64,000 nt of DNA from Xiheimicrobium sp033763395 (GTDB lineage Bacteria > Myxococcota > Myxococcia > Myxococcales > Myxococcaceae). The position numbers and the translations under genes were made by a program. The notes under the pieces were generated by a model. The model saw nothing but the letters and a program-made list of their open reading frames with translations, was not told where the DNA came from and made no database searches. Location of the stretch: NCBI GenBank assembly GCA_033763395.1, contig JANRKQ010000230.1, positions 62,001-126,000 on the forward strand. The letters are read 5' to 3'. Below are positions 7,866 to 16,638 of this stretch, piece after piece. Each line of letters starts with the position of its first letter. Within the stretch, counting starts at the first letter, position 1.

Positions 7866-8620
7866 GGCGAGCGCTGGCGGCGGCCGTCATCGCCGCTGCC
7901 TGCGCGTGTGAGAAGCCGGCCAACGTGCCCGTGTGTGGGCTGCACTCGGCCGCGGCCCCCCTGCTCATGCTGGGGACCTCGGAGCGCCCCATCGCCGTCG
8001 GCTCGAAGCTCGGCACGCTCGACGAGGTGAAGGCGCAGGGGCCCACGCTGATCGAGTGCTTCGGCGGGGCCCTCAAGGTGCTCGAGAAGGGCGATCGCCT
8101 CGTCCTCGGCTCGCTGAAGGAGGCGAAGATCGTCGCCACCACCATGCCCCGGTATGAGCTGAAGGAGCTGAAGCTCGTGAAGCTCGACGAAGCGCCCCCG
8201 ATGGCCATGGCCGCGCGGTACTCGGACACGCGCTACACCCCCAGGAGCGCGCTCGAGAGCGACGAGCCCACCAGCGGTGATTACCTGCGCGCCTTCTTCA
8301 CGCCCGACGGGCTGTCGAAGCTGGGACAGGGGGCGCGGGCCGATGGGCCCCGCAAGCTGCCGCCGCCGTCTCAGCGGGTGCGGGTGCCGTCCGTGCACGC
8401 CGGGCCGCTGGGCGCTGGGACGCTGCGCCGCCTCGAGGTGGAGGACGAGTTCGTCTTCGCCGAGAGCGACGAGCTGGCGACCGCGGTGATGCTGGAGGAC
8501 GAGATCTACGATCTGGCCCAGGCGAGCCGGCTCGTCCTGCCCGACGGCGCGGAAGCCACCCTGGTGGACGAGGGCCAGCGCGTCGAGCTCGAGGGCCCCA
8601 TGGACCTGCGGCTTCGCTGA
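7862..8620 (+). CDS. Putative lipoprotein of unknown function
   Basis: A 252-residue protein whose start GTG overlaps the mnmA stop (GTGA), so it is translationally coupled. The N terminus RRALAAAVIAAACACEKP is a short signal sequence with Cys positions compatible with lipid attachment, though the lipobox lacks the usual Leu at -3. The body is charged and beta-rich with no recognised motif. A repeated theme of short valine/leucine strands ending in charged turns (for example LEKGDRLVLGSLKEAKIV) suggests beta-barrel-like or SH3-like modules. The pairing with mnmA does not indicate a function. Confidence 0.65.
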   Translation: MRRALAAAVIAAACACEKPANVPVCGLHSAAAPLLMLGTSERPIAVGSKLGTLDEVKAQGPTLIECFGGALKVLEKGDRLVLGSLKEAKIVATTMPRYELKELKLVKLDEAPPMAMAARYSDTRYTPRSALESDEPTSGDYLRAFFTPDGLSKLGQGARADGPRKLPPPSQRVRVPSVHAGPLGAGTLRRLEVEDEFVFAESDELATAVMLEDEIYDLAQASRLVLPDGAEATLVDEGQRVELEGPMDLRLR

Positions 8621-8634
8621 AGCGCCGCGGTTTT
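8609..8634 (+). terminator. Possible terminator of the mnmA-lipoprotein unit
   Basis: CGGCTTC and GAAGCGCCG pair around a GCT loop with a two-base bulge, followed by a TTTT run. It overlaps the end of the lipoprotein gene. The stem is imperfect and the T tract short. Confidence 0.35.
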
Positions 8635-8654
8635 CGGGTAGGGTCTGGGCCTCC

Positions 8655-9428
8655 ATGCGCATCACGCCCGCTCTCGTCGTCGGTGTCGTCTTTGGCTTTG
8701 CCTTGTCGGTCACCTCGTGCGGCGCTCCGCCGAAGGTGTGCGGTCCCTCGAACTGCACCGGGTGTTGCGACGAGAACGGCGAGTGCCTGGGCGGCACGGC
8801 TGTCTTCGAGTGCGGCACCAAAGGCGCCATGTGCCAGGCCTGCGCTGCGAACGAGGTGTGCACCGCGGGCGTCTGTGAGCGCTTCAGCGGCGGCGACTAT
8901 GACGCGAGCTTTCCCGGTGCGCGCGATGCCTCGGTGAACGTCGACGCCGGCACCTTCGACGCAGGCCCTCCGCCAGTCGACGCGGGGCTGGACGCAGGCG
9001 TGGACGCGGGACGGCCCGACGCGGGCATGATGGTCGACGCTGGCCGGCCGGACGCGGGCATGATGCCCGACGCCGGCATGATGGTGGACGCTGGGCAGCC
9101 CGACGCGGGGCCGCGGCCCGACGCTGGGGTGGACGCAGGAATCGACGCCGGCCCGATGATGCCCGACGCCGGGCCGCCGGTTTCGTTCATGACCGACCTC
9201 GCGCCAATCTTCGGTACCAACTGCACGAGCTGTCACCCGAGCCGCGACACCTACGCCGACGTGCGACCGCGCGTCACGCCGGGCAACCCGAACACGAGCC
9301 TCATCTACCAGCGCATCACGGGCCTCGCCGGCAACCCGATGCCGCCGAGCGGGCAGCTCTCGAACGCCGACCCCGCGGGGACCGAGCTGATCCGCCGCTG
9401 GATCCTCCAGGGCGCCCCGAACAACTGA
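8655..9428 (+). CDS. Stalked lipoprotein with a 10-Cys module and a C-terminal CxxCH heme-type motif
   Basis: A 257-residue lipoprotein in three parts. First comes a signal peptide with lipobox LSVTSC. Second is a ten-cysteine module of about 50 residues (NCTGCC ... GTKGAMCQAC ... VCTAGVC), then a low-complexity stalk of repeated Asp-Ala-Gly units (residues about 90-175). Third is a C-terminal segment with APIFGTNCTSCHPS, a CxxCH heme-attachment motif, and NPMPPSGQLS, as in the cytochrome-c-like domains of planctomycete and myxobacterial surface proteins. The Met of NPMPP is a plausible distal heme ligand. The same ten-Cys module opens the lipoprotein at 54674. It may be a surface redox protein; heme binding is inferred only. 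Confidence 0.75.
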   Translation: MRITPALVVGVVFGFALSVTSCGAPPKVCGPSNCTGCCDENGECLGGTAVFECGTKGAMCQACAANEVCTAGVCERFSGGDYDASFPGARDASVNVDAGTFDAGPPPVDAGLDAGVDAGRPDAGMMVDAGRPDAGMMPDAGMMVDAGQPDAGPRPDAGVDAGIDAGPMMPDAGPPVSFMTDLAPIFGTNCTSCHPSRDTYADVRPRVTPGNPNTSLIYQRITGLAGNPMPPSGQLSNADPAGTELIRRWILQGAPNN

Positions 9429-9452
9429 TCCGTTCGGGCCGGTTCGCGAAAT

Positions 9453-9480
9453 TGACCGGCTGCTCCATCGCGCTACCGTC
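9453..9480 (+). promoter_or_regulatory. Candidate promoter of the SPOR gene
   Basis: TTGACC (9453-9458) and TACCGT (9475-9480) are separated by 16 bp. The same -10 hexamer and spacer recur upstream of the methyltransferase gene at 32412-32439. The predicted start near 9487 gives a leader of about 40 bases. Confidence 0.5.
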
Positions 9481-9489
9481 GTGTTTCAG

Positions 9490-9514
9490 GTGAGGGGCGC
9501 TCTTCGCCGCTCAC
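9490..9514 (+). promoter_or_regulatory. Leader hairpin before the SPOR gene
   Basis: GTGAGGGGCG (9490-9499) pairs with CGCCGCTCAC (9505-9514), one mismatch, around a 5-base loop. It begins about where transcription is predicted to start and ends 10 bp before the ATG, so it covers the expected ribosome-binding region. It could control mRNA stability or translation. Confidence 0.35.
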
Positions 9515-9524
9515 TCCTCGACGC

Positions 9525-10313
9525 ATGCGCGACTCCCACCGTCTCAAAGAGAAGTACGAGCTGTCTCTCGACAGCCGGCAGATCGTCACCCTCACCGTCG
9601 CCTCGATGGTCGTCCTCGGCGGCGTCTTCGTGCTGGGCGTCGTCGTCGGCAAGAAGCTGGCGAACGAGACGCAGAAGCTCTCGCAGCCGGCCGACATCCT
9701 CTCGGCGGCGGATCAGAAGACCGAGGCGCTCGCGCAGGCCGAGAAGCAGCCGGCGCCGCTCACGTTCCAGGAGGAGCTGACGCGCAAGCCCGTCGATCCA
9801 CCGGTGGAGCCGCCGAAGACCGTCGTGGTGGTGAAGCCCATCGAGGTGAAGCCGCCCGAGCCGAAGGCCGCCGAGCCCGTGGCGAAGCCTGCCGAGCCGG
9901 TGAAGCCTGCCGAGCCCGAGGCGGTGGCCGTGGCCGAGCCGAAGCCCGAGCCCGCGGAGCCCCGGCTGCCCGAGACGCCGAAGGCCGAACCCGTCACCAC
10001 GCGCACCAACGACGCCGGCGCGCTCAAGGAGGCGTTTGGCAAGGTGTCGCGGCAGGTCGAGCCCCCCGCGGCAGGCGATGGCGCGTGGACGCTGCAGCTC
10101 TCGGCGTACCAGGACAAGGCCGAGGCCGAGCGCTTCGCCGCCGGGCTGCGCGACAAGGGGTACGCCCCGTACATCATCGAAGCCAACGTGCCCGGGCGCG
10201 GGGTGTGGTTCCGCGTGCGCATGGGTCGCTTCGGCTCGAAAGACGCGGCGACCACCTACCTCGCGGACTTCAAGCGCGAGACGTCGATCGCCGGCATCGT
10301 CACCAACAACTGA
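9525..10313 (+). CDS. SPOR-domain membrane protein
   Basis: A 262-residue bitopic inner-membrane protein. A short cytoplasmic N terminus is followed by one transmembrane helix (about residues 19-43, VASMVVLGGVFVLGVVVG). A long Pro/Glu/Lys-rich linker comes next, then a C-terminal SPOR domain from about residue 185 (WTLQLSAYQDKAEAERFA ... GVWFRVRMGRF). SPOR domains bind denuded glycan strands at division septa, so a role in cell division or envelope remodelling is likely. The Pro/Glu/Lys linker is long enough to span the periplasm. It ends 2 bp from the convergent lipoprotein gene. Confidence 0.88.
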   Translation: MRDSHRLKEKYELSLDSRQIVTLTVASMVVLGGVFVLGVVVGKKLANETQKLSQPADILSAADQKTEALAQAEKQPAPLTFQEELTRKPVDPPVEPPKTVVVVKPIEVKPPEPKAAEPVAKPAEPVKPAEPEAVAVAEPKPEPAEPRLPETPKAEPVTTRTNDAGALKEAFGKVSRQVEPPAAGDGAWTLQLSAYQDKAEAERFAAGLRDKGYAPYIIEANVPGRGVWFRVRMGRFGSKDAATTYLADFKRETSIAGIVTNN

Positions 10314-10315
10314 CG

Positions 10316-10939
10316 TCAGGTCTCGGAGTCGGGGTTCTTCGTCCACTTGTCGACGTTGCCGTCGCCGTCGAGATCTTCGCCGATGCGGTCGACCTGTTCG
10401 TTCTCCCAGTACTCCCAGTAGTCGACGCGACCGTCGCCGTTGGTGTCGCGCTCGCGGCGCACGAGCTTGCCCTTCTCGTAGAAGAGCCACAGCGAGGGCT
10501 TGCCCGAGGACGACAGGTCGCGCTCCTTCCGCACGATGACGCCCTTCTCGTAGAAGTTCACCTGATCGACCTTGCCGTCGAAGTCGAGGTCGAGCGCCTC
10601 ACGGGAGATCTGCTCGCGCTCGTCGTAGGCGCGGCTGATGTCGATCTTCCCGTCACCGTTGATGTCGAGCTCTTTGCGCGCGAGCCGGTCGATGTCCTTG
10701 CCGTCGGCGCTCTTGCCCTTGACGGTGTAGGTCCACACGTCGGGCTTCTTGTCGCCGTTGAGATCGGTCTCGGTGACCGTCTCGTCGCCGGCCTTCTTCT
10801 GACGAATGCTCTCGGCCACCACCGTGCCGTCGCCGCCTTCGCCGGCCTTGCCGTCGGCCTTCTCGGCCGCCTTGTTCGAGGCGCAGCCACCCCCCACCGC
10901 GAGGGCTGCCAGCATCACCACCAGGTTCTTCGAGGCCAT
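10316..10939 (-). CDS. Lipoprotein with six EF-hand/dockerin-like calcium repeats
   Basis: A 207-residue lipoprotein. The signal peptide ends VGGGCAS at the lipobox. The mature part carries six units of about 23-27 residues built on D-x-N/D-x-D-G-x-x-D loops: DLNGDKKPD, DINGDGKID, DLDFDGKVD, a degenerate DLSSSGKPS, DTNGDGRVD and DLDGDGNVD. The acidic pattern matches excalibur/dockerin-type calcium loops. ATG 10939 was chosen because GGAGGG lies 8 bp upstream and it gives the signal peptide; in-frame upstream ATGs would run into the divergent gene. It probably binds calcium on the outer membrane. It faces the RHH gene across 37 bp. Confidence 0.8.
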   Translation of the reverse strand: MASKNLVVMLAALAVGGGCASNKAAEKADGKAGEGGDGTVVAESIRQKKAGDETVTETDLNGDKKPDVWTYTVKGKSADGKDIDRLARKELDINGDGKIDISRAYDEREQISREALDLDFDGKVDQVNFYEKGVIVRKERDLSSSGKPSLWLFYEKGKLVRRERDTNGDGRVDYWEYWENEQVDRIGEDLDGDGNVDKWTKNPDSET

Positions 10940-10976
10940 TTTGTTGCCCTCCAGCCGAGCCGACATAGCGTCATAT

Positions 10977-11162
10977 ATGGCCATGGCGCGCAAGAAGATC
11001 AGCACCACGATCTACATCACGCCCGAGCAGAATGAGCTGCTGAAGCTGCTCAACCAGAAGACCAAGGTGCCCGTGGCCGAGTACATCCGCCAGGGGATCG
11101 ATCTGGTGCTCGAGCGGTACAAGGACCAGCTCCCCGGGCAGGACCGGTTGCCGGGGTTGTAG
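10977..11162 (+). CDS. Small ribbon-helix-helix DNA-binding protein
   Basis: A 61-residue protein. KKISTTIYITPEQNELL reads as the beta strand and first helix, and VPVAEYIRQGIDLVLER as the second helix, of a CopG/MetJ-type ribbon-helix-helix fold. Such proteins dimerise and bind operators through the paired strands. Two in-frame ATGs (10977 and 10983) differ by two residues; a TA-rich TCATATATGG overlaps them, so the mRNA may be leaderless. No toxin gene is adjacent, which argues against an antitoxin role. It may regulate the divergent lipoprotein gene. Confidence 0.75.
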   Translation: MAMARKKISTTIYITPEQNELLKLLNQKTKVPVAEYIRQGIDLVLERYKDQLPGQDRLPGL

Positions 11163-11214
11163 CGGGCCGGTCACGAAGGACTCCTGTCGCCGCGGAGGGT
11201 GGGGTACAGGCCGC

Positions 11215-12151
<937 letters not shown>

Positions 12152-12168
<17 letters not shown>

Positions 12169-12736
12169 CACCGGCGTCGAGCCCCTCGAGGGACGAGGGC
12201 GGCGGGAGCGGACGTGGCGGCGGCTCGCGCTCGACGACCTCCTTCAGCAACGCGAGCCCCCGCTCGAGGCGCTCGCCCAGGCGGGCCTCGACCCGCGTGA
12301 CGAAGAGGCCACCGAGCCTTGGCAGGGTGCCTTCGTCGACCCACGTGACGCGCGTGCCCTCGTCGGCCGGCTCGAAGGTGAAGCGCGAGGTGGTGTTGAC
12401 GGTGTCGGACTCGATGGCGCCCTCGAGCGTCACGTGCGCGGGCGTCGCCTCGAGCACCGTGAGCGCGCCGTGCCCGAGCGTCGGGCCGCTCCACTGCCAG
12501 CGCGCGCCCGGGCCAGCCTCGGGCCCCACGAAGGAATGAACGGCCTTCGGGTCGCTCTTCGCCCACGGGGCCCACGCCTGCCACCGCCGGAGCGAGGCGA
12601 CGGCCGGTTGCACCCGCTCGCGGGGCGCGTCAATGCGCACGCTGCGTTCGACCCGCCAGGCGCGAGGGAGCGCGAGGCCGGCCAACATCGCCAGCAGCAC
12701 CGCCACCACCACGCCCTGCGCCACCCGCCGAAGCAT
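12152..12736 (-). CDS. Membrane-anchored SRPBCC-family protein
   Basis: A 194-residue protein. An N-terminal hydrophobic helix (VVVAVLLAMLAGLALP) is followed by an SRPBCC (START-like) domain: VERSVRIDAPRERV, RRWQAWAPWAKSDP, a W-x-G-P strand, then STFEPADEGTRVTWVDEG-like strands (TFEPADEGTRVTWVDEG is present). The domain binds hydrophobic ligands in many families; here the ligand is unknown. The tail is Pro/Glu-rich. Start ATG 12736 lies only 21 bp from the divergent YceI start, so both promoters must share or overlap coding sequence. Confidence 0.75.
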
Positions 12737-12745
12737 GGCGCGCCC

Positions 12746-12751
12746 TATACT
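12746..12751 (+). promoter_or_regulatory. Candidate -10 box (TATACT) of the YceI gene
   Basis: TATACT ends 6 bp before the ATG at 12758, so the +1 would fall on the start codon. No Shine-Dalgarno sequence is seen, as expected for a leaderless mRNA. No clear -35 is present at 16-18 bp. Confidence 0.5.
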
Positions 12752-12757
12752 CGGCCC

Positions 12758-13258
12758 ATGCCGCGCGTCGATGCCTCGAACGTCGAAGTCCTCGTCTACA
12801 CCTTCAAGGAGGGGCTCCTCTCGGCGGTGGCGCACGACCTGAAGATCCGCGTCGAGCGGTGCTCCGTCGAGGTCGAGCCCGAGCGCATCGTCGCCACCTT
12901 CGACACCCGCTCGCTCAAGGTCGTCACCGCGATGAAGGACGGCGCGCCGTCGAGCGCGCTGCTCTCGCCCATGAAGGCCGAGATCGAGAAGAACATCGTC
13001 GCCGACGTGCTCGACGCGGCGCGCTTCCCCGAGGCCCGCTTCGAGACCACGGCCATCGGCCCCACCGAGGTCGAAGGTGATCTCGTGCTCAAGGGGGTGA
13101 AGCGCCACCTCCGCGCGGCGTGGCGGCAGGACGGGGCGACCCGCGTCGCCGAGTTCACGCTCGATCAGCGCGACTTCGGCATCAAGCCCTACTCGGCGAT
13201 GCTGGGTACCTTGAAGATCAAACCCGAGGTGAAGGTGTCGGTCCGCCTCACCGCTTGA
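12758..13258 (+). CDS. YceI-family protein
   Basis: A 166-residue protein of the YceI lipocalin-like family. The core pattern is visible as SAVAHDLKIRV near residue 24, MKAEIEKNIVADVLDAARFPEARF as the conserved FP-x-(A/I)-x-F helix-strand, then DLVLKGVKRHL and FGIKPYSAMLGTLKIKPEV. YceI proteins bind isoprenoid or amide lipids in a beta barrel. No signal peptide is visible, so it is probably cytoplasmic, unlike E. coli YceI. It overlaps the end of the convergent cNMP-binding gene by 11 bp. Confidence 0.8.
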   Translation: MPRVDASNVEVLVYTFKEGLLSAVAHDLKIRVERCSVEVEPERIVATFDTRSLKVVTAMKDGAPSSALLSPMKAEIEKNIVADVLDAARFPEARFETTAIGPTEVEGDLVLKGVKRHLRAAWRQDGATRVAEFTLDQRDFGIKPYSAMLGTLKIKPEVKVSVRLTA

Positions 13259-13763
13259 CGGCCGGGCGAATGAGGGTGCGGTCTTCCTGGTCGTCGACCT
13301 CGTTCGCCATCGACTGCAGCCGGTGGTTGGTGACGCGCAGGCGGCGCGAGAGCTCACGGCAGAGGTTCTGGAGGATCATCACGTAGCCCTGGGTGTCCTC
13401 CTGGAAGAGCCGGTAGAGGTCGCGGTTCCCCAGCGAGAAGAGCAGCGAGGGCTTCTCGACGACGACGGTGGCGCTGCGCTTCTGGATGTCGATGAGCGTC
13501 ATCTCACCGAAGAACTCGCCGGGGCCCATGCGCACGAACTTGCGGCGCACGCCGGCCTCGTCGTCGCGGCACACCAGCACCTCGCCCGCCCGCACGAGGA
13601 ACATGGCGCGGCCGGCTTCTCCCTGCTTGCAGACCTCGGCGCCGGGCTCGAAGTGGTGCTCGCCCAGCATGCCGATGACGCGCTTCAAGGTGCCGTCTTC
13701 GAGCCCGCCGAACAACGCGATCGTGGGCAGCCACGCGCGCAGGTCCTGGGTGTCCTTCGCCAT
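13248..13763 (-). CDS. Cyclic-nucleotide-binding domain protein
   Basis: A 171-residue protein with one CAP_ED domain and no helix-turn-helix. FEPGAEVCKQGEAGRAMFLV is the first barrel strand pair and FVRMGPGEFFGEMTLIDIQKRSATVVV is the phosphate-binding cassette region, with GEMTLI matching the FGE(M/A)xL core and Arg in KRSATV at the cyclic-phosphate position. The C-terminal helices are charged. It begins 3 bp before the VWA stop region and sits downstream of the MoxR-VWA pair, so it may sense cNMP for that system. Ligand binding is inferred. Confidence 0.8.
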   Translation of the reverse strand: MAKDTQDLRAWLPTIALFGGLEDGTLKRVIGMLGEHHFEPGAEVCKQGEAGRAMFLVRAGEVLVCRDDEAGVRRKFVRMGPGEFFGEMTLIDIQKRSATVVVEKPSLLFSLGNRDLYRLFQEDTQGYVMILQNLCRELSRRLRVTNHRLQSMANEVDDQEDRTLIRPAVKR

Positions 13764-13766
13764 GGC

Positions 13767-14939
13767 TCACCTCGCCTTCGTCAGCTGGCCGACCGCGTCT
13801 CCGAGTCCTTCGAGGGTGAGAGGGTACATCGGAAACACCTTGCGGATGACGTCGATGGTGCTCTGCCACCAGCTGCTGGGGGGCTCGGGGTTGAGCCAGC
13901 AGCTCGCCGGGTAGTGCTCGCGCAGCCGCATGAGGTGCACCACGCCCTCGAGGCCCTCGTCGTCGCTCCAGCCCGAGACGCTCATCAGCTCCCACGGGGC
14001 CATGAGCGCGTCGCCGACGACGATCAGCTTGTAGCGGCGGTCGGTCTCGGCGAAGAGCTTCGAGAGCGGAATCGGGTCGCGGAAGCTCGCGTGCTGGTAC
14101 ACGCGGCCGTAGACGCAGTTGTGGAAGTAGTACGTGCGCAGCTCGCGGAAGTGCGTCGCCTTCTTCGCCGCGGTGAACAGCCGTGACACGAGGTGGGCGA
14201 ACGGGTCCATCGAGCCGCCCACGTCCATCAGGAGGATCACCCGCGTGTTCGACTTGCGCGGCGGCCGTAGCACCACCTCGAGGTCGCCGAGGTTGCGCGC
14301 CGTCTCCGAGATGGTGCGGTCGAGATCGAGCTCGTCCTGGGCGCCCTCGCGCGCGAAGGCCCGGAGCTTGCGGAGCGCCACCTGCATCTGGCGCGTGTCG
14401 AGCACCAGATCGTCGCGGTACTCCTTGTACGCGCGCTCGCCGGCCTTCCGCACCGCGCTCTTGAGCCCTGCGCCCTCCCCGACCTTGAAGCCCTCGCGGT
14501 CGGTCTTCCCGGTGTTGCCGAAGGGGGAGGTGCCAGCGGTGCCGATCCACGTGTTGCCCCGGTCGTGCCGCTCCTTCTGCTCGCGCAGGCGCTCCTGGAA
14601 GAGCTTCTCGAGGGTCTCGAGGTCGAGCTGGTCGAGCAGCGCCTTCTCTTCGGGCGTCAGCGTGCGGTCGGGCTGCTTCGCGTCGCGCACCCACTCGAGG
14701 AGCTGCTCGGTCAGCTCGAGGGCCTGCGACTCGATGCCCTGGAAGTGTTTGGCGAAGGCCTGGTCGAACGCGTCGAGGTGTTTCTCGTCGTGCACCAGGA
14801 GCGCGCGCGCGACGAAGTAGAAGCCCTCGAGCGAGCTGTCGTGCAGCCCCGAAAGCAGCGCCTTCGACAGCGCCACGGCCTCGGTCGCGCCGACCGGCAC
14901 CTTGCGACTGCGCAGCTCGTAGAGGAACGGGATGAACAC
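13767..14939 (-). CDS. VWA/CoxE-like protein partnered with MoxR
   Basis: A 390-residue protein with a helical N-terminal half and a C-terminal von Willebrand factor A-type domain. The MIDAS motif is present as LMDVGGSMD, matching D-x-G-x-S. The C-terminal part has SVSGWSDD and a hydrophobic strand NPEPPSSWW. Such proteins act with MoxR-type AAA ATPases, which lie directly upstream (14945-15772, 5 bp gap), in chaperone-like insertion or remodelling of partners. The client is unknown. The start ATG 14939 follows the MoxR stop closely, so translation is probably linked. Confidence 0.82.
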   Translation of the reverse strand: MFIPFLYELRSRKVPVGATEAVALSKALLSGLHDSSLEGFYFVARALLVHDEKHLDAFDQAFAKHFQGIESQALELTEQLLEWVRDAKQPDRTLTPEEKALLDQLDLETLEKLFQERLREQKERHDRGNTWIGTAGTSPFGNTGKTDREGFKVGEGAGLKSAVRKAGERAYKEYRDDLVLDTRQMQVALRKLRAFAREGAQDELDLDRTISETARNLGDLEVVLRPPRKSNTRVILLMDVGGSMDPFAHLVSRLFTAAKKATHFRELRTYYFHNCVYGRVYQHASFRDPIPLSKLFAETDRRYKLIVVGDALMAPWELMSVSGWSDDEGLEGVVHLMRLREHYPASCWLNPEPPSSWWQSTIDVIRKVFPMYPLTLEGLGDAVGQLTKAR

Positions 14940-14944
14940 GGCGT

Positions 14945-15772
14945 TCAGGCTCGCTTCGGGGCCCGGTTGCCGAACTGATCGGCGAAGGCCATGAGATCCT
15001 GCTCGCGCTTGAGCAGGGCGCCGATGAAGGGCAGCTGGGCGTCGAGCTTCACGTTCGAGATGCCAGCGCTCTTCAGGGCCGCCAGCCAGTCGATGAGCTC
15101 GCTCGTCGACGGGCGCTTGCGCAGGCGCGAGAAACCGCGGAGCTCGTAGAAGACCCCCAGCGCCTGGTCGACCATCGCGTCGGAGAGCTCCGGGTGGTGC
15201 ACGTCGACGATGCGCTGCATGAGGTCGCGGTCGGGGAACTCGATGAAGTGGAAGACGCAGCGCCGCAGGAACGCGTCGGGCAGATCCTTCTCGTTGTTCG
15301 AGGTGATGACGACGATGGGGCGGTGCTTCGCGACGACCTCTTCGTCGGTCTCGATGACCCGGAAGCGCATGCGATCGATCTCGTGCAGCAGATCGTTGGG
15401 GAACTCGAGGTCGGCCTTGTCGATCTCGTCGATGAGGAGCACCCGGCGCTCGGGCGCGGCGAAGGACTCACCGAGCGGCCCCAGGCGGATGTACTGGCGA
15501 ATGTCGCGCACGTCCTTGTCGTTGAAGCGGCTGTCGTGCAGGCGCTGCACGGCGTCGTAGACATACAGGCCGTCCTGCGCCTTCGTGGTCGACTTGACGT
15601 TCCACGTCAGGAGCTGAAAGCCGGTGGCCTTCGCGATGGCCTCGGCGAGCAGCGTCTTGCCGGTGCCAGGCTCTCCCTTGACGAGGAGCGGCCGCTGCAG
15701 CGCGACGGCACAATCGACGGCAGAGCGCAGGCTCTCGCTCGTCAGGTACGACTCGGTTCCCTTGAAGCGCAT
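14945..15772 (-). CDS. MoxR-family AAA+ ATPase
   Basis: A 275-residue AAA+ protein. Walker A is GEPGTGKTLLAEAIA, Walker B is VLLIDEIDKADLEFPN, sensor 1 lies in VVITSNNEKDLPDAFLRRC, and the arginine-finger region is RRCVFHFIEFPD. The length and motifs match the MoxR branch. It likely hydrolyses ATP to remodel a partner together with the VWA protein encoded downstream. Start ATG 15772 faces a divergent gene 95 bp away. With the VWA and cNMP-binding genes it forms a compact three-gene unit. Confidence 0.9.
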   Translation of the reverse strand: MRFKGTESYLTSESLRSAVDCAVALQRPLLVKGEPGTGKTLLAEAIAKATGFQLLTWNVKSTTKAQDGLYVYDAVQRLHDSRFNDKDVRDIRQYIRLGPLGESFAAPERRVLLIDEIDKADLEFPNDLLHEIDRMRFRVIETDEEVVAKHRPIVVITSNNEKDLPDAFLRRCVFHFIEFPDRDLMQRIVDVHHPELSDAMVDQALGVFYELRGFSRLRKRPSTSELIDWLAALKSAGISNVKLDAQLPFIGALLKREQDLMAFADQFGNRAPKRA

Positions 15773-15867
15773 GGTGAGCGAGCGTAACCACCAGCGCGCC
15801 CGCTTTCACCGAGGGACTTCGCCCGGCCGGGGAGTACAGTCGCGCACCGGGAGAGGAGCGAACGCAC

Positions 15868-16635
15868 GTGCTCAAGTGGCGGTTGATGCTGACGACGCTG
15901 CCTTTCGTCGCCCTGGTGACGGGGGTGAAGGCAGCGCTCGAGTTCGGGGTGGGGTGGGGTGGGGCTGTCGAGTTCGCCGACGTCGGCGTGGTGCTGACGG
16001 CGGGCGTGTTCCTCACCGGCTTCCTGCTGACGGGCACCATCAGCGACTACAAGGAAGCCGAGAAGCTCCCCGCCGAGGTGGCGACGACGCTCGAGCTGCT
16101 CGAAGAGATTCTCGTGCTGGCGGCGTCGACGCGCCCCTCGCTCAAGCTGAGCGAGCTGCGGGCGTCGCTCCTGACGATGACCGACGGCATTCGGGACTGG
16201 CTCTACAAGCGCGCGACGTCGGCCCAGGTGTTCGACACGCTGTCGGCGTTCAACGGCGTGCTGCAGACGCTCGAGCGCGACGGCGCCGGCCCCTATGCCT
16301 CCCGCGCGGTGCCGCAGCTCGCTGGCCTGCGCAAGACGATCTCGCGCATGGACGTCATCTCGCGCACCGGCTTCTTGCCGCCGGCGTACGCGCTCCTCGA
16401 GACCCTGCTCGGTTTGATCCTGATCCTGGTGGTGAGCGCAAAGTACAAGTCCCAGCTGGCCGAGTTCATCCTCGTGCCGGTGTTGACGCTCATCTACGTC
16501 TACATGCTGCGCCTGATCCGCGACGTGGACGATCCCTTCGACTACTCCCCCGATGGCCAGCGGCGCGGCGGGGCCGAGGTCGAGCTGTTCCCCATCGAGG
16601 AGTATCGCGCGCGGCTCAAGTCCCGCGTGGGCTGA
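15868..16635 (+). CDS. Bestrophin-like membrane protein
   Basis: A 255-residue protein with hydrophobic helices near residues 5-25, 40-60, 170-195 and 200-215. The segment RLIRDVDDPFDYSP near residue 220 resembles the D-D-P-F-x-Y motif that follows the last helix in bestrophin-like chloride/anion channels. Start GTG 15868 is preceded by GGGAGAGGAG. A TACAGT hexamer lies at 15835-15840. Ion selectivity cannot be predicted. The gene converges with the oxygenase gene, leaving 3 bp between the stops. Confidence 0.6.
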   Translation: MLKWRLMLTTLPFVALVTGVKAALEFGVGWGGAVEFADVGVVLTAGVFLTGFLLTGTISDYKEAEKLPAEVATTLELLEEILVLAASTRPSLKLSELRASLLTMTDGIRDWLYKRATSAQVFDTLSAFNGVLQTLERDGAGPYASRAVPQLAGLRKTISRMDVISRTGFLPPAYALLETLLGLILILVVSAKYKSQLAEFILVPVLTLIYVYMLRLIRDVDDPFDYSPDGQRRGGAEVELFPIEEYRARLKSRVG

Positions 16636-16638
16636 CGA

